Positions 10,134-23,271 of a DNA stretch of 64,000 nucleotides are shown piece by piece. The DNA comes from Mantis religiosa. Its lineage: Eukaryota; Arthropoda; Insecta; Mantodea; Mantidae. Location: positions 16,796,966 to 16,860,965 of the forward strand of contig CM060950.1 of the NCBI GenBank assembly GCA_030765055.1, read 5' to 3'. Numbering within the stretch: position 1 is the stretch's first letter; every line of letters starts with the position of its first letter. A program made the position numbers and the translations under genes. The notes under the pieces are model-generated. The model was not told the origin of the DNA. It made no database searches and saw only the letters and a list, made by a program, of their open reading frames with translations.

Positions 10134-10425
10134 TTTAGTTAAGTGATGGAAATTAATCATTTCTTCACATTAGCCGTATATAGGCTAAGATCTTTGATAG
10201 AGTCAACATGAAAAATTCAATGCCATGGCCGGGATGTGAACCACGGATCTCCTGGTTTCCATCCAGTCGCTCTAACCCATTGAGCTACCATGGCCAACGT
10301 GCCGTCCTGGCATTAAATTCTCCATTTGACTCATATTTCCCCGGTAGACCACTAGGGGTTCTCGCATTCAAGATACACTGTGGTGACTTACTATTGTAAG
10401 TACTTGAGTCCCAGGCTTCATCATT
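10134..10425 (-). repeat. SINE family A, near full length
   Basis: Reading on the minus strand: a 5' extension, then ggtagctcaatgggttagag (box A), ggttcacatccc (box B), the ggcattgaatttttcat body and a tail at attaatttccatca. The short open frame across it has no gene meaning. Confidence 0.8.
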
Positions 10426-10440
10426 TAACTTTTATTATTT

Positions 10441-10692
10441 TAGTTAATTGATGGAAATTAATCATTTCTACACACTAGCCGTAGATAGGCTAAGATCTTT
10501 GATAAATAGAGTCAAAATGAAACATTCAATGCCATGGCCGGGATTTAACCACGGAGCTCCTGGTCATGAGTCAAATGGAGAATTAAATGCCAGGACGGCA
10601 CATTGGCCATGGTAGCTCAATGGGTTAGAGCGACTGGGTGGAAACATTCCGGCCATGGCATTGAATTTTCCATCTTGACTATCTATCGAGCC
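10441..10692. repeat. SINE family A, chimera of two opposite copies
   Basis: It starts as a minus-strand SINE tail and body (to about 10565), then switches to a plus-strand 5' extension, box A (ggtagctcaatgggttagag) and body ending at 10692. It lies next to the copy at 10134-10425, so the two together form a small palindromic cluster. Confidence 0.65.
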
Positions 10693-10763
10693 AGATCTAT
10701 CTTTGTCATCAACACTAGAAAGAATGGTGAATCTTTTAATGGCCCATTAAACAAATCTGAGTG

Positions 10764-10796
10764 ATTAAATTTTAGATGAGTCGTATTTTTTACACA
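10764..10796. repeat. 33-bp direct repeat, right copy
   Basis: One mismatch to 7308-7340, same orientation; see that entry. Confidence 0.8.
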
Positions 10797-11279
10797 GAGT
10801 GAGATTCCAAGTAGCTTTAACAAATTGAAAATGTCCCATGGATCCTTCGTGCACTTATGTAATGCTATGACAGCTACAATACTCTTTCACGGACCATTCC
10901 ATGATAAGACAAAGAGCAGCACTGTAAACCAGATGGTCTTATGTTAGCAAATCTGCTTGTGTATTGCATAAATAGCGAAAGAATAAGCATTGCATGTACG
11001 ACTAGCAGCTGAGCTCCATTCATGGCCATTCCAAGAGCTGATTGGCTGCTAAATTCATCCGAAAAGCCAAGTTTTATTAACGACATCCACAAGGATGCAG
11101 AGTCGCTGCATCCTGAAACACAACATGAAAAACAATATGCTTCCTATCTTCTTACCCTCCCTATGTTGAACACAAAACATCCTGATCAGCAGCGACCAGA
11201 CAGTACATGTCATAAACTTAAGTATTTTCTGGGGAACAGATGCGGAAGTCAGAAGTTATTAATAAATGCTGGTGTTTGT
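10797..11279. other. No recognised gene
   Basis: Open frames on both strands at about 10874-11285 overlap and match nothing I know. Confidence 0.5.
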
Positions 11280-11293
11280 AAGTAAACCCCAAC

Positions 11294-11848
11294 CGAGCGA
11301 GATGGCTCAGGCGATTTTATCTGCAGCGCGCATTCGGGAGGTCTGGGTTCGATTTCCATGCCCGGCCTACCTGACCCATGAGTTTCCTCAGAGGTTTTCC
11401 CTGGCCACCAGGCGAAAGCTGGGTAGTTAAATTACATCCCCAAATTTCTGTCCCTCCATTTTTATCTTCATTATTATTTCACATTATCTCTCATCTGGTG
11501 GTATCTTTCAGGGTAGAAGTGTTGGCGACTGTCTTGGCGCTGCATGGCAGGATGATATACTACTGGTTAACACTTCCTCCTCCGGTAGGACGGTTTCCGG
11601 TCTCCGGCAGACCTGGAAGGCCGTTTTCGGCCCACGGCGGCCGGGATTCTGGTTGTACTGGCCTGCCGGGGTGTTTCCAACTGCTAAATAGTAGGGACTT
11701 GCCTTCTGCACTATCTTGATTCATTGGGACAGCCGCCCTCTGTCCTCCCGCTTCATCCTTCTTCCCGGGGATGCCCCACTTGGGACATAGGTACAATAGA
11801 TGAAGACTGGTGGCAGTGCCCAGTTGCTTCCATACCGTAATCCAGTCC
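11294..11848 (+). repeat. SINE family C, long composite tRNA-derived element
   Basis: A tRNA-like head (gagatggctcaggcgatttt, then gggttcgatttcc) is followed by about 480 bases of unique body. It is flanked by a 14-base target duplication with one mismatch, aagtaaaccccaac at 11280-11293 and aagtaagccccaac at 11849-11862. A related copy lies on the minus strand at 44841-45987. The several open frames inside are incidental. Confidence 0.8.
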
Positions 11849-11862
11849 AAGTAAGCCCCAAC

Positions 11863-12143
11863 ATAGAAAATGAGGGTCCTATTTTACACAGGATTCTATT
11901 AATATACTCGTCTAGCTAAGTTTGTAAATATACTGCATTTCAGAGTATTCTCTTATATGTACTTTTTTACTCCGATTATTATAAGTTAGTAGAGAAATTG
12001 AACATTTTAGAGTATGGCGTTGTTTCGTTGTTGATTTACCTTGTTATTACCGATTGACCCTTTTATGAATCTAGAAATGATATGGTAATGAAAGTCCTTG
12101 TGCAAGTTACATTATATTTAAACAAATATTACTGCCATGAACC
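11863..12143. other. No recognised feature
   Basis: AT-rich spacer between the SINE and the piggyBac end. Confidence 0.5.
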
Positions 12144-13175
12144 TTAACACTAGAAGGACCGCACCCATCATTTTGACGGATGTGCTGCTTTAGAAGACTT
12201 ATTTCTTGCTTATGATTTTTTCTACACTTCCCATGTTCTACGACTTTTAATAAATACTTACGACAAACATGTCCTCAAAGAAAAAATCGCATTTTGGACC
12301 TTTCTAAAAACTGGTACAAACAACTCTTACTAGAAGGACCGTCATCAGTCATTTTGACGGGTACGGAAGTGTGAACAATAGCTTTCGGATCTTGTCCACA
12401 TCTTGTTTTCCTTCCTGATTGGTTTATGGCACTCTGCAGACACTTTGTTGATGAGTGAGGAAGCTTTATTGCCCAAGTAGCGCAATTCGTGCTACCACTT
12501 ATGTATTTACGAGGTGTTGGAGCAAAAAAAAAAAAAACTCTTCGCTGAAGTTGTTATGGTCGAATACCTGGTGACCACCATTTTTTCAGGAACACAATGA
12601 GCAGAAACAAATTCGCTGAAATTTTGTGCGTTATGCGATTTTATTAGAAGGGCACACTTTCTCGAAGACTAAGTACAGATCACTTTGCAGCTGCTACTCC
12701 TGTCTGGAATCCTTTTATTTCCAATTTTTGCAGTGTTACATTCCAAGTGAAAATATTACTGTGGATAAGCAACTGTTTCCTAGCAGGGCTAGATGTTCTT
12801 TCATTCAATATATGAGCAATATACCGAACAAATTTGGAATAAAGTTTTGGCTTGCAGTTGATGCAAATTCAAAGTATCTGGTGAATGGTTTTCCTCACTT
12901 GGGCAAAGACGATCAGCGCTCCACAGGTGTTCCTCTTGCAGACATGTTACAATGCGTCTTATACAGTCCTTTGTTTTTGCAGGAAGAAATGTTACATGTG
13001 ACAATTTTTCCACGACCAAATGCCTCGCAGAAAGTTTGAAGCGTAAAATTACAAGCATTGTGGGCACAGTAAAGAAATATGGAAGGGAAATCCCTCAATC
13101 AGCAAAAATCTGCTGCAGTACCTCTGTTGCACAAAAGTTTGAATGTCCTATAACGTTACAAACCGCATACCCCTA
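12144..13175 (+). mobile_element. piggyBac-like element, left end and partial transposase
   Basis: A TTAA at 12144-12147 is followed by cactagaaggaccg, a plausible piggyBac-type end at the superfamily's TTAA target. The motif actagaaggaccg, with cattttgacgg shortly after it, recurs about 180 bases in (12331 onward) as a subterminal repeat. The transposase fragment starts downstream. No right end was found; another element's remains begin at about 13200, so the copy is truncated. Confidence 0.7.
12626..13175 (+). pseudogene. piggyBac transposase fragment, frameshifted
   Basis: The translation has ITVDKQLFPSRARCSFIQYM, then NKFGIKFWLAVDANSKYLVN and GFPHLGKDDQRSTG, characteristic of the catalytic core of piggyBac-type (PGBD) transposases, including the aspartates in TVDKQL and LAVDANS. 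After about 12955 the frame changes, and the continuation reads GRNVTCDNFSTT (the next conserved aspartate), then ITSIVGTVKKYGREIP. The N-terminal third and the C-terminal cysteine-rich domain are not visible. Active enzymes cut and paste at TTAA with seamless excision; this one is broken by the frame change and missing ends. Confidence 0.85.
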
Positions 13176-13189
13176 ATGGCTCCTTTACT

Positions 13190-13900
13190 TTTCATATGAG
13201 ATCGAAGTCACATGGAGACAGATCAAGGGAGTATCGTGGGTGTTCCAATTCTTCCCAACCTCAGCGCTGCAGTAGCCACTTTACACATGCCGCTTTATGT
13301 GACCTTGCGTTGTCGTGGAGAATGTTTGGACTTATTGACATAAGATCAGGACGCTTGTCCCTAACGCCAACGTCGTACCTTTCGTAGCAGGTAGTCCCTG
13401 AAGTAAGCTGCATGTGGAAGGAAGTGTTACACAAAGACGCCCCTGGTGTCATAAGCGACAATCACCATCCTCCGGGGAAGGTTTCTGACAGAAATTTTGC
13501 CTTCTTGGTGATCCGGCATGTTGGCACTCTGTGGACTGCCGTTTGAGTTACGGTTCGTATGCGTATGTTAGATGAGCCAACTACCGTCAGCTCATGGAAT
13601 ACTCACTTCGATGTTATTTTCCATAGGTGCAGACCTCGCAAAATCCTGTGAGGGCGCGTTTCTCGATGCCACTTTCGCTCTCCATCTTCTGTCTCCCTCC
13701 AGTAGGTATTCGATTACTGCACGGGCCACACCGGTCCGCACATTCATAGGTCGTCCAGTGTCTTGTTGATCACTCGTTGGAATGCTCCTTACCACCTCGC
13801 AACCGTCCGAATGGAAGGGCATTGTTCCCAATAGCTTCCACCAACTACCTCTGGCATTCTTTGACATTTCTTACACGGAGAACGGCTATTTTGATTTATT
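13190..13900 (-). pseudogene. mariner (DD34D) transposase relic
   Basis: On the minus strand, 13867-13592 contains RPMNVRTGVARAVIEYLLEG, a mariner N-terminal region. 13461-13220 contains NTSFHMQL, then VRDKRPDLM and ILHDNARSHKAACVKWLLQR, followed by a stop and HPRYSPDLSPCDF. The spacing from HDN to the last D is 34 residues, the mariner signature. The part between about 13590 and 13470 is degraded. It abuts the broken end of the piggyBac fragment. Clear TIRs were not found, so the limits are approximate. Confidence 0.8.
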
Positions 13901-14764
13901 AGCCCTGCTCGACACAAATTACATCCATACCGCATGGTAATGGCGAACAACTGATTTCAGTTGCTCTCTGTGCTATTAGCGTCACACTCCGAGCTCTCAG
14001 CTGTTGTGAACACAGGCTGTGATAGCATGTCTTTCATCTGTATATTTCAAATTCTCCACCCGCACAGGTATTTTCACAAACATAGTTGCCAGGACTTATG
14101 CCCCAACCTTCATGAACACACGCACACCCACACCCACACCAATTTATAAATTTTCTTTTCATTCTCTTCAGAAAGCAAGGATACAACGTTTATACTTCAA
14201 GTAACGGCTCTAGGTGGCACGTATCATGATTTACTTTAAACGTCCATCAAATTATAAATGTTCTTTTCAGCTTAGTTCACAAACAAGTGAGCAAGAACTA
14301 CTATTTCAAATGATAATAAAATTAAGGTACATTTCTTAGGCCACAAAATAAACTTATTTATATTAGCCTTCATTTGGGCCTATATTAATGAGGAGAGTGT
14401 CAACTCCAATAATTATAAGGTACGCGTTGAAACTCTGTACATTTATATCTTTTGGGTGCTGCCGAATAAATATCACAATTTTTTGTGATATATTATTTAT
14501 TATGATATATGTTTGTGGTATACTATTTTTGATATATTTTATCAAGAGCAGTCAAAGATTTTTTTAGGGAGAAAATCAGAGTTTGGCCTAGATAAATTGT
14601 TAGAGGTTACAGAAGCAGAAATCGAACATCTGTACGATTTAAAACACAATACTTTGACATTTTAGTTTACTCTGCTCGTCAGCAGTATGCAAACACTTCT
14701 GAATAAAATGCTGTTAGGCATTTATTCTATATTCATTTCCAAATTTAACAGAATGTGTAGATAA
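13901..14764. other. Unassigned AT-rich DNA
   Basis: A short CA/CCA-rich patch lies near 14116-14141. No gene recognised. Confidence 0.5.
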
Positions 14765-15300
14765 TTTATATCTCGTCGTACGTCACACACTCAGGTAGAA
14801 ATTGGGACTGACAATATGATTTTGGAAGAAATTGGCAGCTTAAAATTTCTCGACCTTCAAGTGCACAATTGCTTAGAACGGAAGCCCACTTAAGTATATC
14901 TTATCTAATCTGTAATCTTATCCAAATCCACTTCTGCCTGCTATGCGATCCGAACGCTGCTTAATGTAAGTTCTACTGATAAACTAAAATTAGTGTATCA
15001 TGCACACTGTAGCTTTATCGTGGAATATGGAATATCATTTTGGGGTGACTCAGTTTATAACACATAATGTAATTCATAGAATGAACACTAGAGAAATGTA
15101 ACATCAATTACACCGGTGCTAAACGTTCTTCCTTGCAGGAAGATGTGCACTGTGAAACCATAAAAATATTTGGTGCTCTTCCTGATGATCTCAAGGAAAA
15201 ACTGACAACTTCAATGCTCTTAAAAAAACCGCCCAAGTACCTATGCTCAAAATCATTTTATTCTCTACAAGATTATCTGAATGACAAGTTATCCCGATAA
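14765..15300 (+). pseudogene. Jockey-type LINE reverse transcriptase C-terminal fragment
   Basis: In changing frames the + strand reads CRTSHTQVEIGTDNM, then LKFLDLQ, then HCSFIVEYGISFWGDSV, and ends LQDYLNDKLS before a stop at about 15298. These match, piece by piece, the minus-strand LINE fragment at 58062-58870 (EIGINDM, KFLGLQMD, ITEYGILFWG, VQDYLNDK). This is the thumb and C-terminal part after the RT catalytic domain. It is 5'-truncated, as LINE copies often are, and older than the 58-kb copy judging by its stops. Confidence 0.75.
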
Positions 15301-16384
15301 TACTTATGTAGCTCTGTAAGTAGAATCTAACTGTACCAATTATTAGCCATAGAATTCATACAGAATTATAGACATCGTAAAAACGCACTTCTTTCGGTAT
15401 TTTTCACGTGTATTGTTGAATTTCGCATCTCAAAATGTGCGGATGTGTGGTATCGTGAAGTGTTTGCTGAATGAACCATTTTATCGACACGCCTAAGAGG
15501 AAAAACTGCATGTTACACAAATTGAATGGTCAAAACCTGCACCCAATGAATTAAAATTGTGAATTCAGAGAAAAAATCGCATGTTTATATACGACATTTT
15601 ATAAACGCCATTATGGGAAGTATGTGCCATTAACTGGTTCTGGGGAGCTAAATAAACCTTTTTGTTTGTCCTCCTTATTACTCTGTTGTGTAGAAAACCT
15701 TTGGAGTAGTTCAAGGTTCAGTAATTTGAATTATATAGTTACTACATGCAATAGGTATCACAAATCCGTTTCACATCTAAAGGCATTTTCAACCTTGCAA
15801 TTCTTTCGTTCCCAAAGAAGTTACCGTGCCTTAAATAAGAAAAAAAGAGAAAAGGAAAAAAATGAAAATCATGATTTCTTACGCCGTGAAATTGTGACAG
15901 AAAATGGATTATATTAAGGAGAAATATTGACACTGTATTTTTTCTTGGTAAACAGAGCTGTTCATTTAGAAAGCATGAAAAGGCAGGAAATTTAAACAAT
16001 AGAGATAAGTGCATGGAGCTCTTAAATTATTGGCTAATTATGATCTTCTTAACAGCAAATCACTTGAAAACAGGTACTATGTTTAAGTGTACCTCCTCTC
16101 TTATTCAAAATGACCTTTTCAAGGGTGTTATCAGTGTTGACAGCGACATAACTTAGAAAGACTTGCACCTTTTGTAGCAAAGTGCCAACGTTTATAACTT
16201 ATTTGGATGGTGATGGATACTGTCAAGAGAAGTTTTTGCATTTTTAGTTGTTCCTTCAGATTGAACTGCTCAGATGCTTTTCGAATATGTCAATGAAATA
16301 CTAGGACTTGGACTGTACAGAAAAGCTGGTAGCACAGACATTTTATAGAACTGCTGAAATGGTCGGAAGTGTATTTGGACTAAA
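15301..16384. other. No recognised gene
   Basis: AT-rich. The two open frames at about 15624-16014 overlap on opposite strands and have no family match. Confidence 0.5.
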
Positions 16385-18400
16385 GGAAATCAAATCAAAT
16401 TTATTCACCATAAGATTTCCAATTACAGAAATATCGGCTTCGTCAATACAATTTTACATAACAGATTAACAGTAAACACATGATCGGATAAACAATACTT
16501 AAGTATGTTTCCTTATAGAACATTTTTTACTTTCTATTTTATTTTAGAAACTTAAACTAATTTGTTCAATATTTAAAGAAACAATATCAACATTTTGCAG
16601 TTACTAAAAAGATTAAAGATTGCAATATATATAATACATATGTCTAACAAAATTGATTCACTGTTCATCAAGGTATTCATTTACTGAATAAAAACATCTT
16701 TGTATTAGATACTTCTTTAATTTCCTTTTAAATATTGTTAAATTTGGTAATTCTTTGAAATATTGAGGAAGTTTGTTGTACAATTTAATACAGTTATAGT
16801 GTATACTTTTTTCATATAGGGTTCTCTTATGCCCTGTAACTAGAAGATGTGATTTACCTCTAGTGTTGTGACTATGTATTTCAGCGTTTGTGACAAAAAT
16901 ATTTAACTGTTTATGAGCGATCACCAGCACCTCATAGAGATATATAGATGGAACTGACAGAATATTCAATGATCTGAAATAAGGTCTACAACTTGTGGTA
17001 CTGGAAAGATTCATCATTAAACGTATGGCCCTTTTTGTATTATAAATATTCTTTTCGTATAGCTCGTCTTTCCCCAGAATATTATGCCATAGGATAACTG
17101 CGAGTGAAAGTAGGCAAAATAGGCTATTTTAAGCACATCAAGATTGACTGATGATCTTAAAGTATATAGTGCAAAACAAGTTTGACATAGTTTTTTGGAT
17201 AAAGCATCAATATGAGTTCCCCAATCTAGATTACTATCTACCCAAACTCCAAGAAATTTAATTTTATCTGTAGTAGTTACTGATTCATTCTCTAAGCATA
17301 TATTAGGGAAACTTACATTTTTGTTGACTTTATGATGGAAACCTACAGCGATGCTTTTGCTCTTATTAATAATAAGTTTATTGTCTTTAAACCAATTTGA
17401 AACATAGTCTGTTACCCCATCAACGTTTGCTTTGAGTTCTTGTTTGTTTTTCCCAGAAATGAGAACACTGGTATCATCAGCAAACAGAGTAAATTTAGTA
17501 TTAATGCATTGGTTGTTTTTGGCCAGGTCATTAATATACAATAGGAACAATAAGGGACCCAATACCGAGCCCTGCGGAACTTCATATTTAATGTTTTTTA
17601 CACTAGAGCGAGCAGCTTTAATCTCCTTCGAACCATTTACTACATATTCAATTTCGGTTAACTGCTTTCTATTTATTAGGTACGATTTAAACCATTCAAA
17701 TGGAACTCCTCTGATACCATAATTATACAACTTGTGTAATAATATATCACGGTCGACTAGATCAAAGGCCTTTGACTGATCAAGAAATAGTCCCATGCAT
17801 TGATTCCCGCTGTCTAGATTTTTTAGTATATCTTCAATAACGTTCCGTAGTGCTGAGCTTGTTGATTTCCCTTGCTGGAACCCGTACTGCACTTTCGATA
17901 TAATATCATATTTATTTAGAAATGCTAAGACTCTATTGTACACCACCTTTTCAATTACTTTAGAAAAAACTGATAAAATAGATATTGGCCTATAATTTTC
18001 ACAATCAGATTTAGAACCCTTTTTAAACAGTGGTTTAATTTTTGAGACCTTTAGATTCTCAGGGAAGTTACCTTCACAGAGTGATATATTTATAATATGA
18101 CATAATGGTTTAACCAGATGCACAGCGCAATTTTTAGAAGCATATTAGAAAACTCATCTAGGCCAACAGATTTTTTGGGTTTCATACTTTTAATAATGGA
18201 GAGTAGCTCTGCTTCTGTTGTTGGTTAAAAATATAAAGATTCCCGAATTTGATTATTTTGGGTAATTAAGCACGAATTGATAGCTACGTTTTTCCTCTTT
18301 CTAATGAGTTCTGCAATGGTCGAAAAATATTGGTTAAATTCATGAGCTACCATTAATGGATTAGATACTTGCCTACCATAAGTTGTTACAGTTGTTGGAG
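16385..18400 (-). mobile_element. Jockey-type non-LTR retrotransposon (LINE), 5'-truncated
   Basis: Minus-strand element with a largely readable RT and a 3' region ending in a short atttg-like repeat (reverse of aaatcaaatcaaat, about 16389-16402). Coding traces run back to about 18180 and fade by 18400. No endonuclease or ORF1 is visible, so the 5' end is missing. Target duplications were not identified. Confidence 0.8.
16658..18180 (-). pseudogene. LINE reverse transcriptase (RVT_1), one frameshift from a long frame
   Basis: The 368-codon frame (18123-17017) has KIKPLFKKGSKSDCENYRPI (RT finger region), GLFLDQSKAFDLVD (motif A), VPQGSVLGPLLFLLYINDL (motif B) and FTLFADDTSV (motif C, catalytic DD), then KIKFLGVWVDSNLDW. 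A missing base in an A-run near 17035 throws the end out of frame; it resumes as MMNLSS and runs to LYNKLPQYFKEL and NEYLDEQ at 16658. Upstream of 18123 another shift separates SVGLDEFSNMLLK. The catalytic residues are intact. This enzyme performs target-primed reverse transcription of LINE RNA and often of SINE RNA. Confidence 0.9.
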
Positions 18401-21400
18401 GTTGTTACAGATAAATGCCCTCAGCATATTCCATACACTGATGCAGCTATATGTTAAATTTAATGCTTTCATAGTCTAAAAACTTCATCAAGCAATGTAG
18501 GGCAATCTTAATTTCTTTGGCTGTCACACCAACTTTTATTTATTCTACAAGCGGCAAAAATGTTCTCAAAGACTACTAAAAAAATCTCCCAGCTTTAGGG
18601 TATAAAAGTGCAGCTCATTGAGTTTTGATTTTCTGTTGAAGATGAACCAGACAGTTGAACTGTTTGATGCAGTATCAGGTTTTATTCGTTTTCTCGCGAA
18701 ATGTGAAACAAAGCTTTTTCTCACTGTTTTCAACAGGATTTTTTCATTTTTTGACATACGTTATGATGATTTAAACAAACGTATGAATCTAGTATACAGT
18801 AACAACAAAGTACCTACCACAATTTTCGAAATCAACAAACAGAAAGAGAAACACTTGTTGGTTGAACTAAAATAGATGTTATACCTATGTAGCATGCAAT
18901 AGGTAAGGAAAAGTTTAAACGGATATTTGATGAAATAGTAAAATTTTACTTTTTGCTAATAAAGTTGAGATTTAAGGCTCAGAAAGACTTGGCATTTGTT
19001 TCTTTAGTGAACTCCGATACATTTAATTGCTTCAGTAAGTCTTTCCCTGAATATATCCTAGTTGATTTAAATGTATTTTCACTTCTTTGACACTGTTCAG
19101 TTGAAAAATGAACTGAAAGTATTGCATACGAGCAAATCGGTAAATAGCATTTCTTTATATATATAAAATCATATTCCATGTTGTGATCAACCAACCACGA
19201 AGGTTACAAAGAAAAGTACTGTGTTTCGCGTTCTCTGATCAGAGGGATGCATTGCATTAAATAAAAAATGCATTTTTGTTGGCAGTCGCGCAGGCTATAA
19301 TATTTAGAACTGGCGGCCCAAGAAAGCCCTTCGTGTAACATAGAATTTTTTATATTTTTCGATGGTTGGTATTAGTTAATGTATCATACCTACCAACATT
19401 GGGTAAATTATATGATCTATTGGAAAAAAAATTGCATTAGGTTTATACTATTTTTATTTTAAGGGAGTCGATGTTACTATAATGTTTCATTTGCGAATCC
19501 TGAATGGGAAGTCATATGAGTTTGTCTCTAACAAAACAATAAAGGCATTACATAATGTGCTACTAGTTTTCGTAGCTCCTTGCTCTGTTTATTTGGATTG
19601 ACCTTCATTTGTTCTGGTTAGTTGCACGGAAATTATTCTTGAACACAGAGGGGCGAGGCGGGTTCTGCGTTTCTGCTACTGCTTACTGTGTATCTGTCAG
19701 GTAAATGCCAAAGAAACCTTAAAAACAGAACATGCTAACTTGGGAAAGCTTGAGTAGTAGCTTGGAGTGACAACTAATCGTTCAATCTGGGAAAACGATA
19801 TTGAGAGCAAAGGTAAACGCCCCGTCACGGTATGCTTCACACATCTCGTTATCGGATTGAGGTTATTAGAGAAATACGCGAATTAACGTAATACCTTAGA
19901 GAGCACCTGCCTGAAAATAGAAAGCCTAATTTAGTATAAATACGCATAATACCAAACAGTAAATAGAAAATTAGAAACATACCGGCGGAACGACTGCAGC
20001 CGGATTTTAACTGTCCATTTACAAAATGTTGCACTGGAAGTCGCGTTCTCACTTTATAACATAACCCGTAAGATTATAACCTCAGTCAACACATCACAGT
20101 AATATCGTTTGTTACGCAATTTTAAAATACACGGAGGCAAGTGGAGACTTGAAAATCACATTGTAATTTTAATATACTTAACTTGTATCTCTAATGAAGT
20201 TTTTAATTTTAATCCGACAGATAAGAGTATATTGCTGATAATGATAAGTGCTGAGAATTATTGGAGGAATAGAACGTTTGGACCTATGAATGTCTATTTC
20301 TCTAATTAAATGCTTTGGGGCCTTTAGAATAGGTGCATGCTGAAAAACCTGCTATCAGGACAAGGTGTCTTGCATTTGTGAAGTTGAAATATTGCTGGAA
20401 AATGGATTTCACAGGAATTGATAAATATAGATGTAATCACTAATCAAACTTCCTCTGTAAAACTAATCAGTGAATTAAATTGGAACGTCCATGTGTATAG
20501 GTCTGTGTGGGTATGCACAATGGATATTTGTTGTCTTTAACTTAAATTAAGGTTTTATGTTGGCATGAACTCAAATTAGGTTAGGTCAGTTTAGATCTGT
20601 AGTGTTCTCTAGCTAGAGTAACTAAATTACCTACATCATCCCCACATGTTCTACATTTTTATCTGTGACTTGGGTGAATAAAAATTTCAGAAATTTCAGA
20701 ATAGAAACCTATGATTTAAATTAAGAAATCATTTTTTGATTAGCATTTTCACCATGAAGGATCTTGTGCTTCTTGTCGAACATTGTGAGCATTCATATGC
20801 TCTATTTGTTATTTTGGTGTTCATCCTAAAGTGGTATGTGAAAATGTAAGCACTGTTCCAGTAACTCTTCTCTGATGAATGTGTCTTAGGGTCATGAGCA
20901 GAGGATTAAAAAGAACAGCTACACATTTGGCATGCTTGTAATAACATCAAGTATTTTGTCACTGAGTATGAAATAACAATAGAAGAAATTTGCAAGTTCA
21001 TTCCTATTAAAGAATTCTTTTTGAGCAACTGTGTTAATCACCTTAACTTTAGTATTTTTACATAATTTATTGCATCCTTATGATTCAGCAAAATTTATGC
21101 ACATCCCATCTTCCATTGTTTTGCTACATGGTTTACAGCTTGCATTCATTTACTGCAAAATGAAGATGAGCAGTGCACTGTACTGTTGCTTTATCGTTCT
21201 ATTAACTGAAAAGCTCTTACACAGGATATAAGTAGAAATTGTGTACGGTATGAGAGCAGTATGGGCAAGAAAATAACAGTTTCTGGTTTTGCTGAAATAG
21301 AACTTAAGCTTAAACATGTTAAAAAATACATTTTGTCACAAAATTTGGTTAAACTGCAGAACAGCAGTGTAGAGAATGGTGGGCATGACGTCAGTGGTCG

Positions 21401-21777
21401 GAGTGTTGCCAACAGTGAAAACATGTATTGCTTAAAATAACAGCACCATATAACTAAAGAACTGCACCTCACATCCACCCCAACCTAATTAAAATTATTA
21501 ATGATATCTTGTATATAAAGATCCTGATATTGCCAGATATGAAGCTATTAACAGTGAAGTAAAAAAGTGTATACAAATATAATAATTTGTAACAGTCCAT
21601 GATGATGTGAAATTTTTTCACAAAATCATGATCCTAATCAATTAATAAGAAAACGTTCACAATTTTCTATACGTTAAGTGAAGTTTTATGTTACAAATTA
21701 TTTTATTTGTATATATTTGCCAGATATTTGTTATTGTAAATTCTCTATAGTGTTAAAACATAACATGCCACATTAAT
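18401..21777. other. Long unassigned stretch
   Basis: About 3.4 kb of AT-rich DNA. Open frames are all under 100 codons, overlap on opposite strands and match nothing I recognise. No repeat structure stood out. Confidence 0.5.
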
Positions 21778-21985
21778 TGGAGGGCGGTTAGATCACTTGA
21801 CTCTCATCAAGGTACCTTAGGTTCGATCCCAGGTGACCGCATGTGAGATTTATGCATTATGCAGGTTTCCTCCGCCATCTCATTCCACTGCTACTCCATC
21901 TTCATTTCTTGTATCCTTACACCGCCTGTGGTGCTGCATGTAGTAACAGCAGGCATTAAACACTACATATTCATTCCACATTCGC
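21778..21985 (+). repeat. SINE family D, tRNA-derived
   Basis: The head reads gcggttagatcacttgactc, then aggttcgatcccaggtgacc (a good box B). The body has a ctccgccatctcattcc segment and ends near aggcattaaacactacatat. Related to 27617-27841 and 38661-38877. Confidence 0.8.
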
Positions 21986-23271
21986 AGATGTAACACATTC
22001 CTATAATTGCGTACATTTTACTTTAAGCGTGCATGTTTCAAAGGATACTTTCCTCTTTAGGTAATTCTGGTTGTGCCATTGCATGTCTTATTGGACAGTC
22101 TTGTTTAATTGAAGCACTCTCTACCTTGAAAGATGGATAATTCTATGCGATGTGCTTAGTAACATCTGTATGCAACAGCAATAATGTTGGAACATGAATA
22201 GCAAAAAGAATGTTTTCAACGTTTCACAATATTTGCATATTTCAGAACACTGCAGTAGGCAACAGCTTGTTTCTGTTATGTCATTCCTTACCATAGTAGA
22301 CGAAGCCAAGACAACATTGTTATTCTGCAGTTTAACCCAAAATATTTATTTCCACAAATAGAAGAAAACTCTAAAATTAAAGTGTCATAAGGTTGGGGTT
22401 CAGTAACAAAGCTTAGCTTTGTGCTAAAACCTTGAGTAACAGAGTACAAATTACAGGGGTCAGCTGTTATAAATAAATACATCAGCTATTTTTATGAAGT
22501 GCAGATTTCAAATGAAAAGCTAGAAACAGATTTTCTGTGTGATTTTATCATATCAACTTTAACCTGTACATTGCAGGTATGAAAAAGCAGTTAACATAGA
22601 AAGGCAAAGCTATTATTATTGCGTTACATTTTGGAAGATTTCTATGTCTCTATGTGCAGGTGACCATATTGCATGGTGCTTTACATATAGGCATTATTTG
22701 CTGGACTCAATGCTTAGGTTAGTATATATATATATATGTGATGACAGAGTCCTGTGTTGTTGAAATTTAGCCCATAGTAGGTAATACAATGCCTAGATTA
22801 GTTTATGTATATGAACAGTATGGCAGGGTCATGTGTTATTGGAAAGGCAACTGCCATCAATAAGCATATGTTTACCATTTCTCGACTTCTACAAATTGAT
22901 ACAGATGTAAAGCTTAGTCGAAAGAATGAAAAATAAGTTTTACTGGAATGTCTGTACTATAAAGATGGACTTAAGAAAACTGCTAGTTTTGAACATTTTA
23001 GAATGACATCATTGCAGCATAGTGCAAATTTTGTAGTAATTTTTTTCTGCACAAGGAATGGATTCAGTGTAAGAAATGAAATTGGATTGGATATTTATCA
23101 CATCAAATGCCATAATATGTTTTATCATCAGAGTGCGGTTATGACTAATAAAAATGAACTGGATACACTTTTAGTCTACCTTGTTATGTAAAACAGATGT
23201 ATTTCACATAGTTTACTTTTGGAATTTCCGTGCCCTCATAATTTTCATGGTTGATTACAATTGGCACCTTA
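21986..23271. other. No recognised gene
   Basis: AT-rich; contains a short TA run at 22724-22737. Confidence 0.5.

Noticed and set aside
11378..11850. Overlapping open frames of 67-113 codons on both strands
   Set aside because: They lie inside the SINE family C copy bounded by its target duplication.
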